The notes beneath the pieces are model-generated. The model saw only the letters and a program-made list of their open reading frames with translations. It searched no databases and was not told the origin of the DNA. A stretch of DNA of 64,000 bases from assembly GCA_036320915.1 (NCBI GenBank), contig JAXBDG010000002.1, positions 124,001 to 188,000 on the forward strand, read 5' to 3'. How positions within the stretch are numbered: position 1 is the stretch's first letter; every line of letters begins with the position of its first letter. This stretch comes from Linnemannia elongata (lineage: Eukaryota > Mortierellomycota > Mortierellomycetes > Mortierellales > Mortierellaceae). Positions 46,963-59,104 of the stretch are shown piece by piece. Position numbers and translations under genes: made by a program.

Positions 46963-47952
46963 TTAAGGGCGGCCTCCACGACCACGACCGCGACCGCCTC
47001 TTGCGCCACCACGACCACGACCGCGTCCCCTCACTGAAACTGGTCCCGAAGATGATGCTACATCATACAAACACACAAAAAGAGCGGTAAATGTCAGTAT
47101 GAAAAGTCACGATGAACCACATCCCAGTAAACGCATAATTAAAGCCCCAAACACGCCACGACAATGAAGCAGGTGAAAGTACGTACCGGCCTTCTTTTTG
47201 GATTTGCTCTTGGGTGAATCGTCGATCAACAGGGTGTCCAGTGGCAAGTTTTCGGGGAGGATAAAGTATCTAATGTTGTTGCCACGGATGCTCAACGACT
47301 CTAGACTGACAGGATCCTTGTTCTTGACCGTCATCTTAACAGCCCTCAAATGTGTGTTCATGCTCATATCAACACCTAGTAGTAACACGGTAATGTCTCG
47401 TATGGTTAGCATCGGTTGCAATTGGATCAAAGACGTGGCGCGTCAAAGCATGTTGTCAGCAGTCGCTATGCTCCAGCTAGAATGGATTTCCTGAGCGTAC
47501 CTGTAACTGTGCCGTGAACAATGGTACCGTTCTTGAGCTCGACTGTGACAGTCTCGGTGTTGAGCTTCATGAGAAATCTATTATTTGACATAGACAAGGC
47601 GAACGAGAGAGGCGTAAAACAGGGCGTTAATTGGCGCTGATCTGCTTTCAAGGTTGTGTTGACGGCAATGATCTCCTAATAACAAAACACCGCAGGTCCA
47701 GAGTCGATTAATGAGCTTGTCTTCCATGGCGATCGTTCTTTAGGAGAGTCTGTAATGCAGCGGTCGCATAGACATCGTGGCTATCCTGAAGGGCTGATGT
47801 TCGCCGTAGTTACTGCTATTTATTCATCGATTGCCGAGGGTTTGTTGGTGGCGATCCTGGATGCAGTGCATCGAGTAAACTGAGGACAGGTCTTCCTTAT
47901 AGCATAGGCCCCTGTAAGTCAGCGGGATGTTGCCATACCGAACCAGTTTCAT
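46963..47952 (-). CDS. SMD1: small nuclear ribonucleoprotein Sm D1
   Basis: Four exons (47939-47952, 47501-47577, 47187-47375, 46963-47057) join in phase to 124 residues. The 14-nt first exon gives MKLV and completes RFLMKL with exon 2, exactly as in the human protein. Sm1 and Sm2 motifs follow: [34 protein letters not shown] and [20 protein letters not shown]. The last exon encodes the Arg-Gly tail ([20 protein letters not shown]) that is the target of symmetric arginine methylation. SmD1 is a core ring subunit of spliceosomal snRNPs. The local frame beginning MSNNRFLMK is an artefact that reads through the first acceptor. Confidence 0.96.
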
Positions 47953-48196
47953 CTTGACGACGTTTTGTTGTGTGTGAGGGCGAGTAGTGGGATAAAGTGT
48001 GAAAAGCTGACAACGATTGTGCTGTCGATTGAGACCTTGATCAGTCCGTCTGAGCTGCAGCGGTAGTTCGACAAAGGTGGCTTAAGGAGCCTCAGAAGGC
48101 GCTCCCGCGTGACGTCACTTTTTTTTTTGAAATTGCAGGACATTTATTTCTACTGAAAGTTGCTTCGCCGTTGTATCCTTAATGACCCCGATACAA

Positions 48197-48974
48197 CTAA
48201 AAACCAAGCCCTTGTCCCGAGGAGGCAACATTGGATAACGAGGGTGGCAAGGATGGGACTTGAGTTTGACTCTGGAGGGAAGCATTTGCACCTGCGTTAC
48301 TACCAACGTTATAGGGGTTGCTGTTGTTGACCACGAGTCCATTGAACGACTTGACCATCTTCAGCAAGTGGACATCAAATTGTTCTGAGCGGATAGGCAT
48401 CTCGGGGTTCTGGAAGGGGTTCTTGACCGTGTAGTCTGAGTATATCTCATAGATCTTTTTCATAGTCATGTCAATTGAGGGTTGTTGAGGGTCTGCCACC
48501 AGTAAGAACTTTGTGCCTATTCGTGTTTGAACATTGCAGTGTGAAAGTGTGAGATAATTGGTACAGGGTCAGAAAATGAGCATTGAAGGATGAGCATTGA
48601 AGGGCGCCTGACGAAGTTGATTAGTTACCTGTGAGGGTCTGGAAGCAATGTATCCTGAATGTATCGGTCTCGAGCATCTCAATTCCACTTGATCCAGGCA
48701 CAGGCGAGATCTTGGACGTGATAGCATGGACACTGATAAAACACATGGGAAAAGAAAACAACAAAGATAGTCAGACCTCAGTGCTTATGTCGTTGCTGTA
48801 TCGGTGTGCTATGGGCGGACAAAGTTCTACTAAGGTACGCCTGTTCACTCACCCATGGAAAGTTCCTGCGAGGACGAGGTACTCGTTGGAGGTGAGTTTA
48901 GAGAGACCCTCGGAGTAGTCCTTGTTGTAGACGAGACCTCCGGCCTTATTGATGATGTAGATGGAAAAGATCAT
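48197..48974 (-). CDS. TRS23: TRAPP complex subunit 4 (Trs23)
   Basis: Three exons (48853-48974, 48629-48732, 48197-48516) join in phase to 181 residues. The N-terminus [20 protein letters not shown], the block [20 protein letters not shown], and [20 protein letters not shown] are the conserved sybindin/TRAPPC4 motifs. It is a core subunit of the TRAPP Rab GEFs that act in ER-Golgi traffic and autophagy. The PDZ-like insert of about 60 residues found after the first motif in the animal protein is absent; here [15 protein letters not shown] follows directly. Instead there is a Ser/Asn/Gln-rich C-terminal tail. Confidence 0.95.
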
Positions 48975-49416
48975 GGTGTCCTTCTGTGTGTGATGAAGTC
49001 AGAGGTTGTTCCTGGGTATAGGGTGAATGGGATGATGGCTTCCCCAATATGATGGCTGTTTTCCTGTCTAAGTAAGCCGGCTGTTTTGTCTGTGGCTGTG
49101 CCGTTTGTGTCCTGGATGGAGGTCCCAAAGTAATGCAGTATGAAAGCAGAAGAACAAAAAAAAAAGGAACGTGCTGGCAACTTGATGACCAACTTAACCT
49201 TCCCTTGTGGTACTCTTGGTATTCGTGACTGCGAGTCATTTTTTTTTCTTGTGCTCTGCAGCAAGCATGAAAAACGTTTGCTTTCCAACCAACCCTGTCT
49301 CCGTCTTTTTCATTCATTCATTTATTCGCCCCAACACATCCAATCGACTCACATCCACAAACACCCACAAACCCACACTCAACAAAAGCAAGCAACAAAC
49401 CACAAAACAAAAAAAC
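48975..49416. promoter_or_regulatory. bidirectional promoter region
   Basis: 442 bp between divergent TRAPPC4 (-) and YPI1/PPP1R11 (+) start codons. It ends in an A/C-rich leader (CAACAAAAGCAAGC onward) before the plus-strand ATG. No other gene is seen. Confidence 0.5.
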
Positions 49417-50324
49417 ATGGCTCCATCACCTGACGTAACAAACGACATCTACGGACCTCCAGGACCACCCGTCACCAGCGTCTTCGGTGCAGCAGGAAGT
49501 CCTGCTGCTAACGGAGGAGCTGGCAACGGTGTCGGTTCCCTTCTTCGCACTCAGGGTGCTGGTAGTCAAACTGTTTCCCATGGATCCAGGACCATAACCA
49601 TCAATGCTACCGAGACTAACGAGGAGGGAAGCGCTGACGAAGATGATCAAATCCACGGAGTATTGTCCCTCACAGGAGAGCCTGGCACCGAGCGGAGGGT
49701 TCAATGGGACGATGATGTTATTGACAACGAGCACCTCAATAAGAAAAAGTCCAAAAGTAAGCGCTTTCCCTATTTGATTATCACCAGCTGGACACCATGC
49801 TTCGCCGTAGTGCTCTGTCAGTTGTTACATCATACCACGCATTTTGAACTAACCTTCGACACATCTCCTTACTTTTAAAATAGTCTGCTGTATCTTCAAG
49901 AAGCAAAAGGAGTTTGGCGAGTCGTCGGACGAGTCTTCTTCAGAATCAGATTCAGACTCTTCAGGATCCGAGTCGGACGGTGGCCCCGTCTCAAAACCAG
50001 GAAAGGGCAAGGGCAACAGCAACAAGGACGATGGATCTTGTGGACACGACCATTCTGATCCCAACCACCAACACCACCATCACCGTGCACCCAAGAAGGC
50101 AAAGAAGAGAGTCTTGAACGAATACGAGCGTATGCCAAAAGGTACCTAGGAGGAGCTATTTTTCAATGTGCTACTGCTTGAAAGTTAACGAGAAAACGAA
50201 TCAAATGCGAGGAATGCGTACTTGACTGACACACTTTCTTTGTTCTAATGCCTTATCAACAGTCAAGTCGTCAGTCCCTCGGCCGGTCAATCAGGAACCT
50301 GAAGGATCGGGAACCCAGCCTTAA
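49417..50324 (+). CDS. YPI1: type 1 protein phosphatase inhibitor YPI1/PPP1R11
   Basis: Three exons (49417-49756, 49884-50141, 50263-50324) join in phase to 219 residues. The family core is complete: RRVQWDDDVIDNEHLNKKKS, carrying the PP1-docking RVxW motif, then across the intron KICCIFKKQKEFGESSDES. This matches human inhibitor-3 (RRVQW..DTVDNEHMG..SKCCCIYEK). The protein is intrinsically disordered and regulates PP1/Glc7 in the nucleus. It is longer than the human protein because of a Gly/Ala-rich N-terminus, an acidic Ser run and a His-rich stretch (NHQHHHH) that may bind metal. Confidence 0.93.
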
Positions 50325-50696
50325 ATATGTACCCAGGATAGACACCATATCGTTACAATAAACAGGATCACCTAGACTCTTCATGCTTGTCAAGGACGTG
50401 GGAGGTAAGGCCATACACCGTCAGACACGTTTGACTTGATTGTGACCATACATCCAAAGATTTCGATGTCCGCGCGGATGTGGGCGAAATAAAAGCGGTG
50501 GGTTGTCTCATTTTTCGGGATACCCTCCTTTCATCTCTTCTCTCATCCACATATCACCACCATATCACCAGCAGTACATCACTTTTTCAACACTCCCGGA
50601 GTTCGTGAAAATCCTCGCTGGCTATATGACTTTGCATGTATACCAGGTGGCGACAAAATTTCAGAACCCAACAACTACTGCAAACCGAGAATAAAC

Positions 50697-50744
<48 letters not shown>

Positions 50745-51044
50745 CAACATGGGTGTTGTACTTGCAAAAGCTGTCCACGAGTACCCTGTACAAATCTCGA
50801 GTCCCAAAAGTTCTTTATCCACTTTTACGCCTTCTAATGCTCCAATGACATACAAAAACATTAGACAAAAACGAGCAATGAACGAAAACAATGACCTCTT
50901 CCAAAAAAAAAAAAAAAAGAAGGCGCGCGCGCCACTTCTCATCCTTTACTTTATTTTTTATATTTCTCGCCAAACAATCCAATCCATCCAGGGGGGAAGA
51001 GTGGATGTGAGCATGCATCAAATTCAAGGGAACAAAAGAGGCGA
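50325..51044. other. convergent intergenic with 45-nt poly(A)
   Basis: This lies between converging 3' ends. A run of 45 A occupies 50698-50742, preceded by AATAAACC. A further A run at 50905-50918 precedes a GCGCGCGC patch. No gene is seen. Confidence 0.65.
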
Positions 51045-53297
51045 TTAGACATCACCCTCAGGATAGGGCGAGTCCTCTCTGGCGTTATCGACAGTAGGGT
51101 AGGGCGAGTCTGGACGTGTGGGTGTCATTGATGACTGGCGACCACTCGCAGACTCCCCCGCCGCTACCACAGAAAGACTCGCCACCACTATCGCCTCTTC
51201 AGGTCTTGCCACTCCTACCGTCGCTGATGGCGATGATGCTGTCTCTCCCGTCTCACAATTTTCATCTAGAAGCACAGTAGGCGCTGAGGTTGCAGTCGGT
51301 GTTGAAGGCACTGGTGCCACAGGGGCTGTCGAAGGTGCAGAGGCTGAGGAAGAAGAAGATATCGTAGTTGAAGTTCCCTCTGGCCCTTGTTGACGATTCC
51401 GGATTACTCGTGCAGCGTCTATTGTTGCCTCCAGAGAAATGGCTGCCGATCTCAGAGCGGCTCTTCCTCTGCGAGAAGCCTCGGCGAAACTGGTATACCG
51501 ATCCTCTTCTGGTTGAGTTAGAAATTCCCGTGGACCTCGTCCAGCGTCAAGTCCTGAATGATATGAGAGAGCCTCTGAACGGCTGGTAATAAGGGGATCC
51601 GACAATCGTCGTCCACTTCTAATTGTGCTAGGAGTTCCTGAGGCTGAGGTTGCAGTGTTTGACTGTTCAGACCCATGGCTCAAAGATGGGGTCGCAATCG
51701 AAGGTTGCGCTGGCAAGGCCAACGAGGACGAGGATTGATTTTGGCCTCCTGCTCCTCCTGTTCCTGACAAGGTGTCGAGAAGGGACGCCGATGCCCGATA
51801 CCGTTCAAGACGGCGGTTGTGCTGTCTCCAATTGTGTCGGAAAGAGTTGATATATCCCGGTTGTCGGAGTCGTGCCATCCCGGAGTCATCGAAAACATAC
51901 CGGGACATCCGCTGCAATCTATCAGCTCTGAGTGCCGTCGATGAATCCCAGTAGGACGGCGGTGAGAAGGGAGAATGGGACGAAGGTGGCGATGCAAATG
52001 TGGTCGGTGATGATGGCGAAGCCGAGAGTGGAGGGTATAGCTGTGCAAACGAGACAGAATTGCTCTGTCGATTGGTTGTCGATTGCGACGTATTTCTTCC
52101 CGGGCTATGAGTTGGTGAAGGGTCTAAGTCGTGCATGGTCCCCATGATCGATCGTGTATGAGCAAGGCTTTCGTAGATCGAATCGTCCGAGGTATCCGAG
52201 TCATCCGAGTTGTCGTTTTCCAGCAGGGGGTTCTGTCTCGATCCCAGGACAGATGTCCCTGTCCGTTCCCTTGAGCGCCGTTCCCTTGACCGGTTGAACA
52301 TCTGAGTCAGGATCTCCAGGTCAGGTCCTGTGCTTCCTTGATCCCAGGGTCTGTGGAATCTTCCTGTGCGTGACGTGCTTCCAAGTGCGGCTGTTGAATT
52401 CGGAGTCAATGATCGTTGTAATCCTCCTCGCACCGAAGTGGTAGTAGCGGTCGAAGAACCAGCCACTGTGCTTGTCCCGACTCCTGTGTTAGAGGCGCCT
52501 GCTTGTTCGCCCTCGCTCTGCGAAGCATCACTGTGGACTCGATCGTGGTGATGTTGTTGTGGGTTGTCAAAGGCCAAGGAAGAGAGTGACGAAGAAAGAG
52601 AGGTGTAAGGTGAAGATGCGCCTCCTGCTCCTGCGCCTCCTACTCCTGGTGCGACAGACGAGGGAGTGTGATGGATGGTTGGCGGCCGAGGGAAGGGCGG
52701 GATCCTGTCGTAGGGGTTGGATCGTCTGTAGTTGCGTGCCGCCTCCTTGACGAGGTACTCAAAGACCTGCTTGGTGATGTAGTCGTCGGCGCTGAAGCCA
52801 TCGACGAACCGCTCAAAATCGAACGGATATGAAGGCTAATAATAAGTGCCATATAAAATTTTGTTTTAGTGTTTGTGTGCCTTTTTCTTTTGTTGTCTGT
52901 GTTGTGTTGCTTGTGCTTGCTTGTGTCTGTGAGTTATGGATGTGGGTGCGTGATTTGTGGTCCTTTTTTTTCTTTTTTGCACAGTCCTTCCCCTTCCGTT
53001 TTCCCTCCTACCTTGCCTTCCCATTAATGGCAAAGAGGGAGAGGTTAAGAGGGAGGGAACAACAACGACACTTGGCGCAGTGGGGGAAGAACACGGAAGG
53101 CGAGGGGAAAACAGGACCAAAAGAAAACAATCAACCAAAGAGACAACATATGTCTATCTTTGCATGAACTAGGGCAAAAAAGAAGTGATTGATCCCCTTA
53201 CATTCTCCTTGTTGACACCGTCGACGATTTTCTCGAACAGGGCCTTAAACTTGATAACAAGTTCGCCTTCAAAGTCGCGGCTGATAGGGCGACCCAT
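51045..53297 (-). CDS. long Ser/Thr-rich protein with conserved N-terminal helix, unknown
   Basis: Two exons (53202-53297, 51045-52835) join in phase to 628 residues. The first about 85 residues are well folded in appearance: MGRPISRDFEGELVIKFKAL, FEKIVDGVNKENPSYPFDFE and DDYITKQVFEYLVKEAARNY. The remaining about 540 residues are low-complexity Ser/Thr/Pro-rich, with phosphosite-like DSDDSDTSDDS and repeated DSPYP motifs at the end. No catalytic or membrane motif is seen. The conserved start joined to a disordered tail suggests a fungal regulatory or adaptor protein. I do not recognise the family. Confidence 0.72.
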
Positions 53298-54194
53298 ATG
53301 GCGGTGGCGACCTTGGGCTGAGGTTGTGGTGGTGTGGTAGTGGTGGTTCTGATAGTACTTTTAGGGTCGTTGGTGACGGCGGACAAGGGAGGCCTGAGGG
53401 TCTTTGAAGGAAGAGTAGCAGCGAGACTGTCAACGAAGTCTTTAAGGAGAGGGAGGGCGAAGAGAAGGTTTAGAACGAGTGTAGTGGAAGGAGGTGACAA
53501 GAGGTTGCTGTCGTGAGAGGAAGGGAGAGTAGGCAGGAGCAAAGCGTTGGCGAGAAGGACAGAAAGAGAGAGTGGGGTAAAAGGGATATGATTCAACGGG
53601 GATGAGAGTCTCTTTTCTATCGAGGAAGGAGGAAGGTGCGAGATGGCCAAACGAGAAAGGAGGAGGGAGGGAGAGGAAGGAAAGGGGGATGGGGGAGAGG
53701 AAAGGAGGGAAAGGGAGGACGAATAAAAATGGCAAAGCAAAAAAAAAAAAAAAAGCAAAAGGTGGGAAGGGAAGGGAAGGGAAGGAAGAGAAGGTAATTT
53801 GAAAATCAATTTTAAGGGGTGTTTTGATCTGACTGCCCTTTCTTTCGATACGATGATACCATCGCATAAAGTGGGCAATTTCTCCCGTTGTTCTTAACCA
53901 CTAACTACAACACTGCAAGCTGTAAGGCAATACAAGAAAGGACGCAGTTAGGACACTTCAAGAATAGCGACAACGAAACTACGAAAGCACTCGATCCAAG
54001 CAGACAGAGGTAGAGCTTGCTACGTCCAGAACGAGGGAAGCACCCTGCTAAACTCTTCGTCCATTTCGGGAACAAAATCAAAATTGGTGGCAAACATGAA
54101 AAGGAGCGTCTCGATTTATTCAAGCACAAGGAAAACAAGACTTCAGTATTAAAAAGGACAGCTTCTCTGCTTACCTCCCACAATCATAGATACG
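53298..54194. other. divergent intergenic region
   Basis: About 900 bp between the Ser-rich gene (-) and the next plus-strand gene. It is purine-rich on the plus strand from 53600 to 53800 (GGAAGGGAAGG runs), which is a pyrimidine leader for the minus-strand gene. Hydrophobic T/C-rich frames here are judged artefacts. Confidence 0.5.
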
Positions 54195-56730
54195 ATGGAC
54201 AATAGAACAGGAGTCAAATACAGTCTCCCTCCATTTGACGTGGTGGTTTGTTCGAGTTGGCTCGCCGTGAGAAAGTGTCAATGTCCAGCCCACATTGCCC
54301 AGTCCGATGCTGTACCTGCTGCTGTCAACAACTACCTGGATTTCGTGGATCAGCCTGACATCACAATTAGGTGTCAGCAACAGGATATGAAGCTTCCTGT
54401 GGTGAATGGTAACACAAAAAGACATCCGCATCAATTTGATCTGCCTTTTACAAGAATGCTTCCGAACCCATTACCCGACAAGTAATTTTGTTACATGATT
54501 TCATCGTAGAACCCACCTTTGAACTACGGATCCGTTGTCAACAAGTGGTAGAGCACTTCAACTCCAACGCCACTCCATCAAATCTTAGCCCCTCTTCTAG
54601 GCTGAACAAGTTGCACATCCCTTGTCGAGCCGAGGATAGTCGTGTCTACGTCGAGCATAATCACTTCATCAACGGTATAAAAGTGACATTGTCTGTGATT
54701 CAGGGGCAACCTTTCAAGTCCACACTCGACGTGGTCAAGGTGAGTCGAGCTGGCTTTCCAGTTGGGCGATCGAAGGGGAAGGGACTTGGGACACAAACCG
54801 AAATGAGGGGGAGGGGGCGGAAAGGGGACGGTAGAATAAAAGGACAAAGGAAAGGAAAGGAAAGAGGAGGGAGTTTTGGTTTATTGTTTCATGCAACTCT
54901 GAAATGCTTGGCTGCGCTATTTTGCTTATTTTCCTTTTTTTTTTTGTGTTTGGCTGTTGATGTCCGGACGAGTAGGGTCATCCAACGCCCAGGTGGCACT
55001 TGTACGGTGTCTCGCGGATAGAGCCAGAAGTCTCCCACAACTCCATAACTCCTAGCAACAGTACGTTTTTCAAAACTCGGAGGCACCCTTGTTTATCCGC
55101 GTTCGCCAAAGTCGATATTGCTCTAAACAACTCAAACCTTGATCCTTTGTAATTGTCAACAATGCTCTCCACATCTTTATTTTGTGTCATCACCCCCAAT
55201 TTTACCAAACCTTACCTTTACCACGTCCTTAGAAGTCTGGTTACACGTTCAAACCAATGATCTACCTCCAACAGGACCACACCTCGCCGAAACCGTCCTC
55301 AAACACGTCACCCTCGACTTCTACTGGACGTCCACCCCCTCCTCTTCAACTATCCTTTACGCCCGACTCTCTCAGATCGGCACCACTAGCCTCGACTCCA
55401 ACAATGTCACCCCTAATGGACACTCATTAGAGACAATGGCAATGATGACAGGTCTCGACAGGATTCTCTTCGCCCTCGCACAAAGTCATCCTTTAATTTT
55501 TTCCCCAAAGCGGATACGATGGTTCTGTAACACGATGCGAGATAACAAACGGATCGTGTTCTCGTTGTTGGGGATCTATCGTAATGCGAGCAGCCCTGAG
55601 ATGAAGGTTTCCATGACCCAGAGTATTCAGGTAAGCCCTTTTTTTTTTATATATATGAACCTCTCGACCCCTATTTCTCATTGTTCAATGCGCCATTCGT
55701 ATTTTTTTTTTTTTTAACTTTAACGATATCCTTCGTGTTTTTCTTTTGATTTGAATTTGTGGCGGAAATCTGTGTGACATAGAGGATACGAGGGCAGTAT
55801 CCGACTGTTCCTCAAAGCAGTACGCATTTACTTCTCGAAACGGCGCTCGAGGCCATGGCCTACAAAACTGTCATGAAGGGGACGACAAAATCTAGGACTA
55901 CTACACGAACAGGACGTGGTCGCGACTCGATCTCCACTATCCCTATCACCAATGACACCAAACATATCGAACCTGACGCCAAGATGCGAGAACCAATAGC
56001 AACAAACACAACAGACAATAACAATAACAATAACCACGACAACAACGACAGCGACGCCCGTGAGCCATGGTCGACAAAGCAAAAACAACAACCGTTGGAG
56101 GACGGAGGAAAATGGACCAATAAGAAGCTGCTGCAGCAGGAAGAAGCTAGCAACAACAACGACGACGACGACGACGACCATGATGTTGAGGACTATTTTC
56201 CTTCGCCACAATTACCACCATTCGTGCCAGGAGAGCCCAGTCCTGAATATGCACATTTATTGTTCATTTCTTCGTGCTCCTTCGACAACAATAACAACAA
56301 CAACACCAAAAACAACACCAACAATGAGCAGCGTGCTGCCCTTGTACTTGACTGTAATACCGGTCCAAATTTCGGGGATGAAATTGGCAAACGTGCAGAT
56401 CTGGCTCTCAATTATCATCATCAGGACCAACAACAACAGCAACAACAAGCCCAACAACAGCAACGACAGCGACAGGAATGCCTCGAACTTGACCTTGAGA
56501 TGGACGAATGGAGAAGAAGCGAACAGGTTGAGCAGGAGAGTGAAGTGGACCAGAGCAATTTTTCAGACTTTAATGATTTCTCCGAGGAGGAGGAGGAGGA
56601 GCAGAATAAGTTATTCGAAGAGGACGACGAGAGTGCGCTAGTTGACGAAGATGAGGATTTGGAAATGTGGGGGGAGGACGAGGACGGGGATGAGGGAGGC
56701 GTGGAGGCTATCATGGTGGAAGAGAAGTGA
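54195..56730 (+). CDS. conserved-looking protein with Asn/Gln and acidic C-terminus, unknown
   Basis: Five exons (54195-54481, 54601-54739, 54976-55060, 55233-55630, 55783-56730) join in phase to 618 residues using AAG|GTGAGT, ACA|GTACGT and CAG|GTAAGC donors. The first about 300 residues look like a folded domain: QFDLPFTRMLPNPLPDK, YVEHNHFINGIKVTLSVIQG, GHPTPRWHLYGVSRIEPEVS, LPPTGPHLAETVLKHVTLDF and RIRWFCNTMRDNKRIVFSLL. The second half is low-complexity: Asn, Gln and finally Glu/Asp-rich (FSEEEEEEQNKLFEEDDES). I do not recognise the family. The start exon is the least certain part, since antisense frames there are also open. Confidence 0.6.
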
Positions 56731-57082
56731 GGAATAGCGGGGAGAGCAGCATATCTGCACTCTCGCTTTACCTACTCACCCAACAACACCAAGTGAGCAA
56801 AGAGTAGAGTACCTTTTTACATCAGCGCATACCAATTGAACAATACATATCGCGTTTTTTCTTTCGCATTTTTTTTCTTTGTATTAAAAGGTGTTATTTT
56901 GCTATTTTACAATTATTCGTTTTGTTATCTTTTTTGTTCGTAGTTTTGTGGTGTTGTTTTGTACATGTGAAGAGTAAATGCACAAGGTTGTGCGTTGTGT
57001 GAGTGTGCTAAGTATATGGTAAGATAAAAAAAGAAGATGGTAGGAAAAAGAAAAGAAAAAAGAAAATGGGAGAACGCGAGAC
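56731..57082. other. convergent intergenic
   Basis: A T-rich 350-bp gap between converging 3' ends, with AAAGAAAAGAAAAAAG near 57045. No feature beyond terminator-like sequence is seen. Confidence 0.5.
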
Positions 57083-59069
57083 CTAGATGCCACGTTTACA
57101 TTTCGGACAGAACGCATTCTTGACCAACCAGCGATCGACACAATTGCGATGGAACAGGTGATTACAATACAAGTGCCGCAATTCATCTCCATCCTCAAAG
57201 TCTGACAGACAGATGGCGCATTCTTCGTCGCCGTTGTTGAACTCCTCCTGCTCCGCCTGGACCTCCTGTGCCTGCGGAGTTTGGTGGGATTGGGGAGGAT
57301 CATCGGATTCCTCCGCAATGGACACGGCAACGAAGGCGGAAACGGACGCGGCAGCGGACGCGGCAACAGACCCCAATGGCAACAATGATGGCGAGGAGGT
57401 ATTGGAGCTTGTGACTGAACGTGTGCCGATGCTGGGTGGTGCAGGAAGAGATGCGATCGCGGGTCGAGTCATTACTACTGGGAGAGACGCTGAGGCCGTA
57501 GGGGTTGAGTCATGGGTTGAAGAGTACTCTGGGTGTGAGGCGGCGGAACTGTTGTTGGTTATGTTACTGGCCTGGCCGGTGCTATAGTTCCGTTGATGTC
57601 TTTCAGGGAACGCGACCGCAGTTACACACATGGGGTACCCTCCAGCTCCAGCTGTAGCGTCTGTCACAGCTGCCTGTGCAACTATTCCAGTTCCAGATCC
57701 TAATCCTGAATTTGCGACAGGAGATGAGGAGGATGTATTTTGAGGCGATGTGGCCGCAGAGACGATTGTTGAGACAGGTTGCCGACGAGCCGCATCGACC
57801 TCGGTCATCTCTTGCACCTGCCCGGACGACGTACAGGGTATAAAGGACATATTGGACGACGACATCACCGAACCATTGGTTGTTGAAGATCGGGACCGTC
57901 CATGCCCAGGACTTGCGTACGAAGGAGCAGGAGGGGTGCTGCAGATAATCGAAAGATTGGCCGACATCCTGTTGAGTGCATCGTTTTGGGTGTCACGTCC
58001 ATGACTGGATCCAAATCTGCGTGGTTGAGGCATGGCCAGCACCACAGGTTGCTCTCCATCTGGAAAAGCTCCTGTCACAGCTAATTGATCCTGTTGCTGC
58101 TGTGCTTGTTGTCCAGAACTGGTGTTGGTAAGCGTGACAGCAGCCATGGCCGCAACCGCAGAGGGAGAAGTCATGACAGGTCGCCCACCAGGCTTCTTGT
58201 AAAAAACGATCGGGATCGCCATCATCGCGGGTGTCAACTTCAAATTCTCCACAGCTCCAAACCCACCCCCACGACCATTCTCAGCATCCTCCAACGACCT
58301 CTCCACTTGATTCAGATCCGTAGTATTAGTCGTTCCCTCACTCTGATAGCCTCCATTCATTCGACTGATCGCCTGTCTCTGCACCAATCCCCAGTAGCTG
58401 AGTGGCCACAGTATGACGTATATGACCATGTACGAGAAATAGAGAAAGAGGAGGATGAGAAGGAGGAGTGAGAGGAGGGCGAAAAAGGGGACGAGGCCCA
58501 TACACGCAAATCCTAATGCGACTCCTGTGATGATTGGGTATGCGGCGAGGTAGTGGGTTGACGCGTAGAAGAAGACGTAGAATTGTCCAAAGATGAGCAT
58601 CGCATATCCATGCCACGTAAACAACTGGCTCATACTAGCGAAGATTCAACAAGAGATAGAGAGATGTTAGCGTATTGACCTCATTAACGCCTCCCATATC
58701 ATACTTAAACAGCCATATTCAGGAACATACTAGATGGCAACTCCGTTATGTCGCTCTTCGTCAATATCAGGATCCGGTTCCGTAAGATTAAGAGGCAGTC
58801 GGTAGAGAGCACGATCTGCCATCATCAGGGTCGCAATCCACTTGCGTACCACAAACGCCACCAGGAAGATCTTGAGGTATACGCTTGGGACTCCCCAATT
58901 CAGCGCCAAGGCCGCGACCGCAAGTACCGTCTATTAAATGAGATTGAGCAAAGAACAGGCCATGTGCATGAAAAGAAAGAAAAAAAAAGTTAATAAATTA
59001 GGTTGCGACAATGCGAATTAAAAATTAGGGCGGGGTGCATCCATCCCATCTCATTCTCCCTGGTGGTAT

Positions 59070-59104
<35 letters not shown>

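Noticed and set aside
53198..53878. 226-codon minus-strand ORF upstream of the Ser-rich gene
   Set aside because: Its Ser/Leu/Pro/Phe composition comes from a pyrimidine-rich leader, and it overlaps the first exon of the real gene in another frame.
53905..55208. Minus-strand gene antisense to the first exons of the 618-residue gene
   Set aside because: Several antisense frames look protein-like, but the plus strand has strong donors (AAG|GTGAGT, ACA|GTACGT) and consistent phases through five exons.
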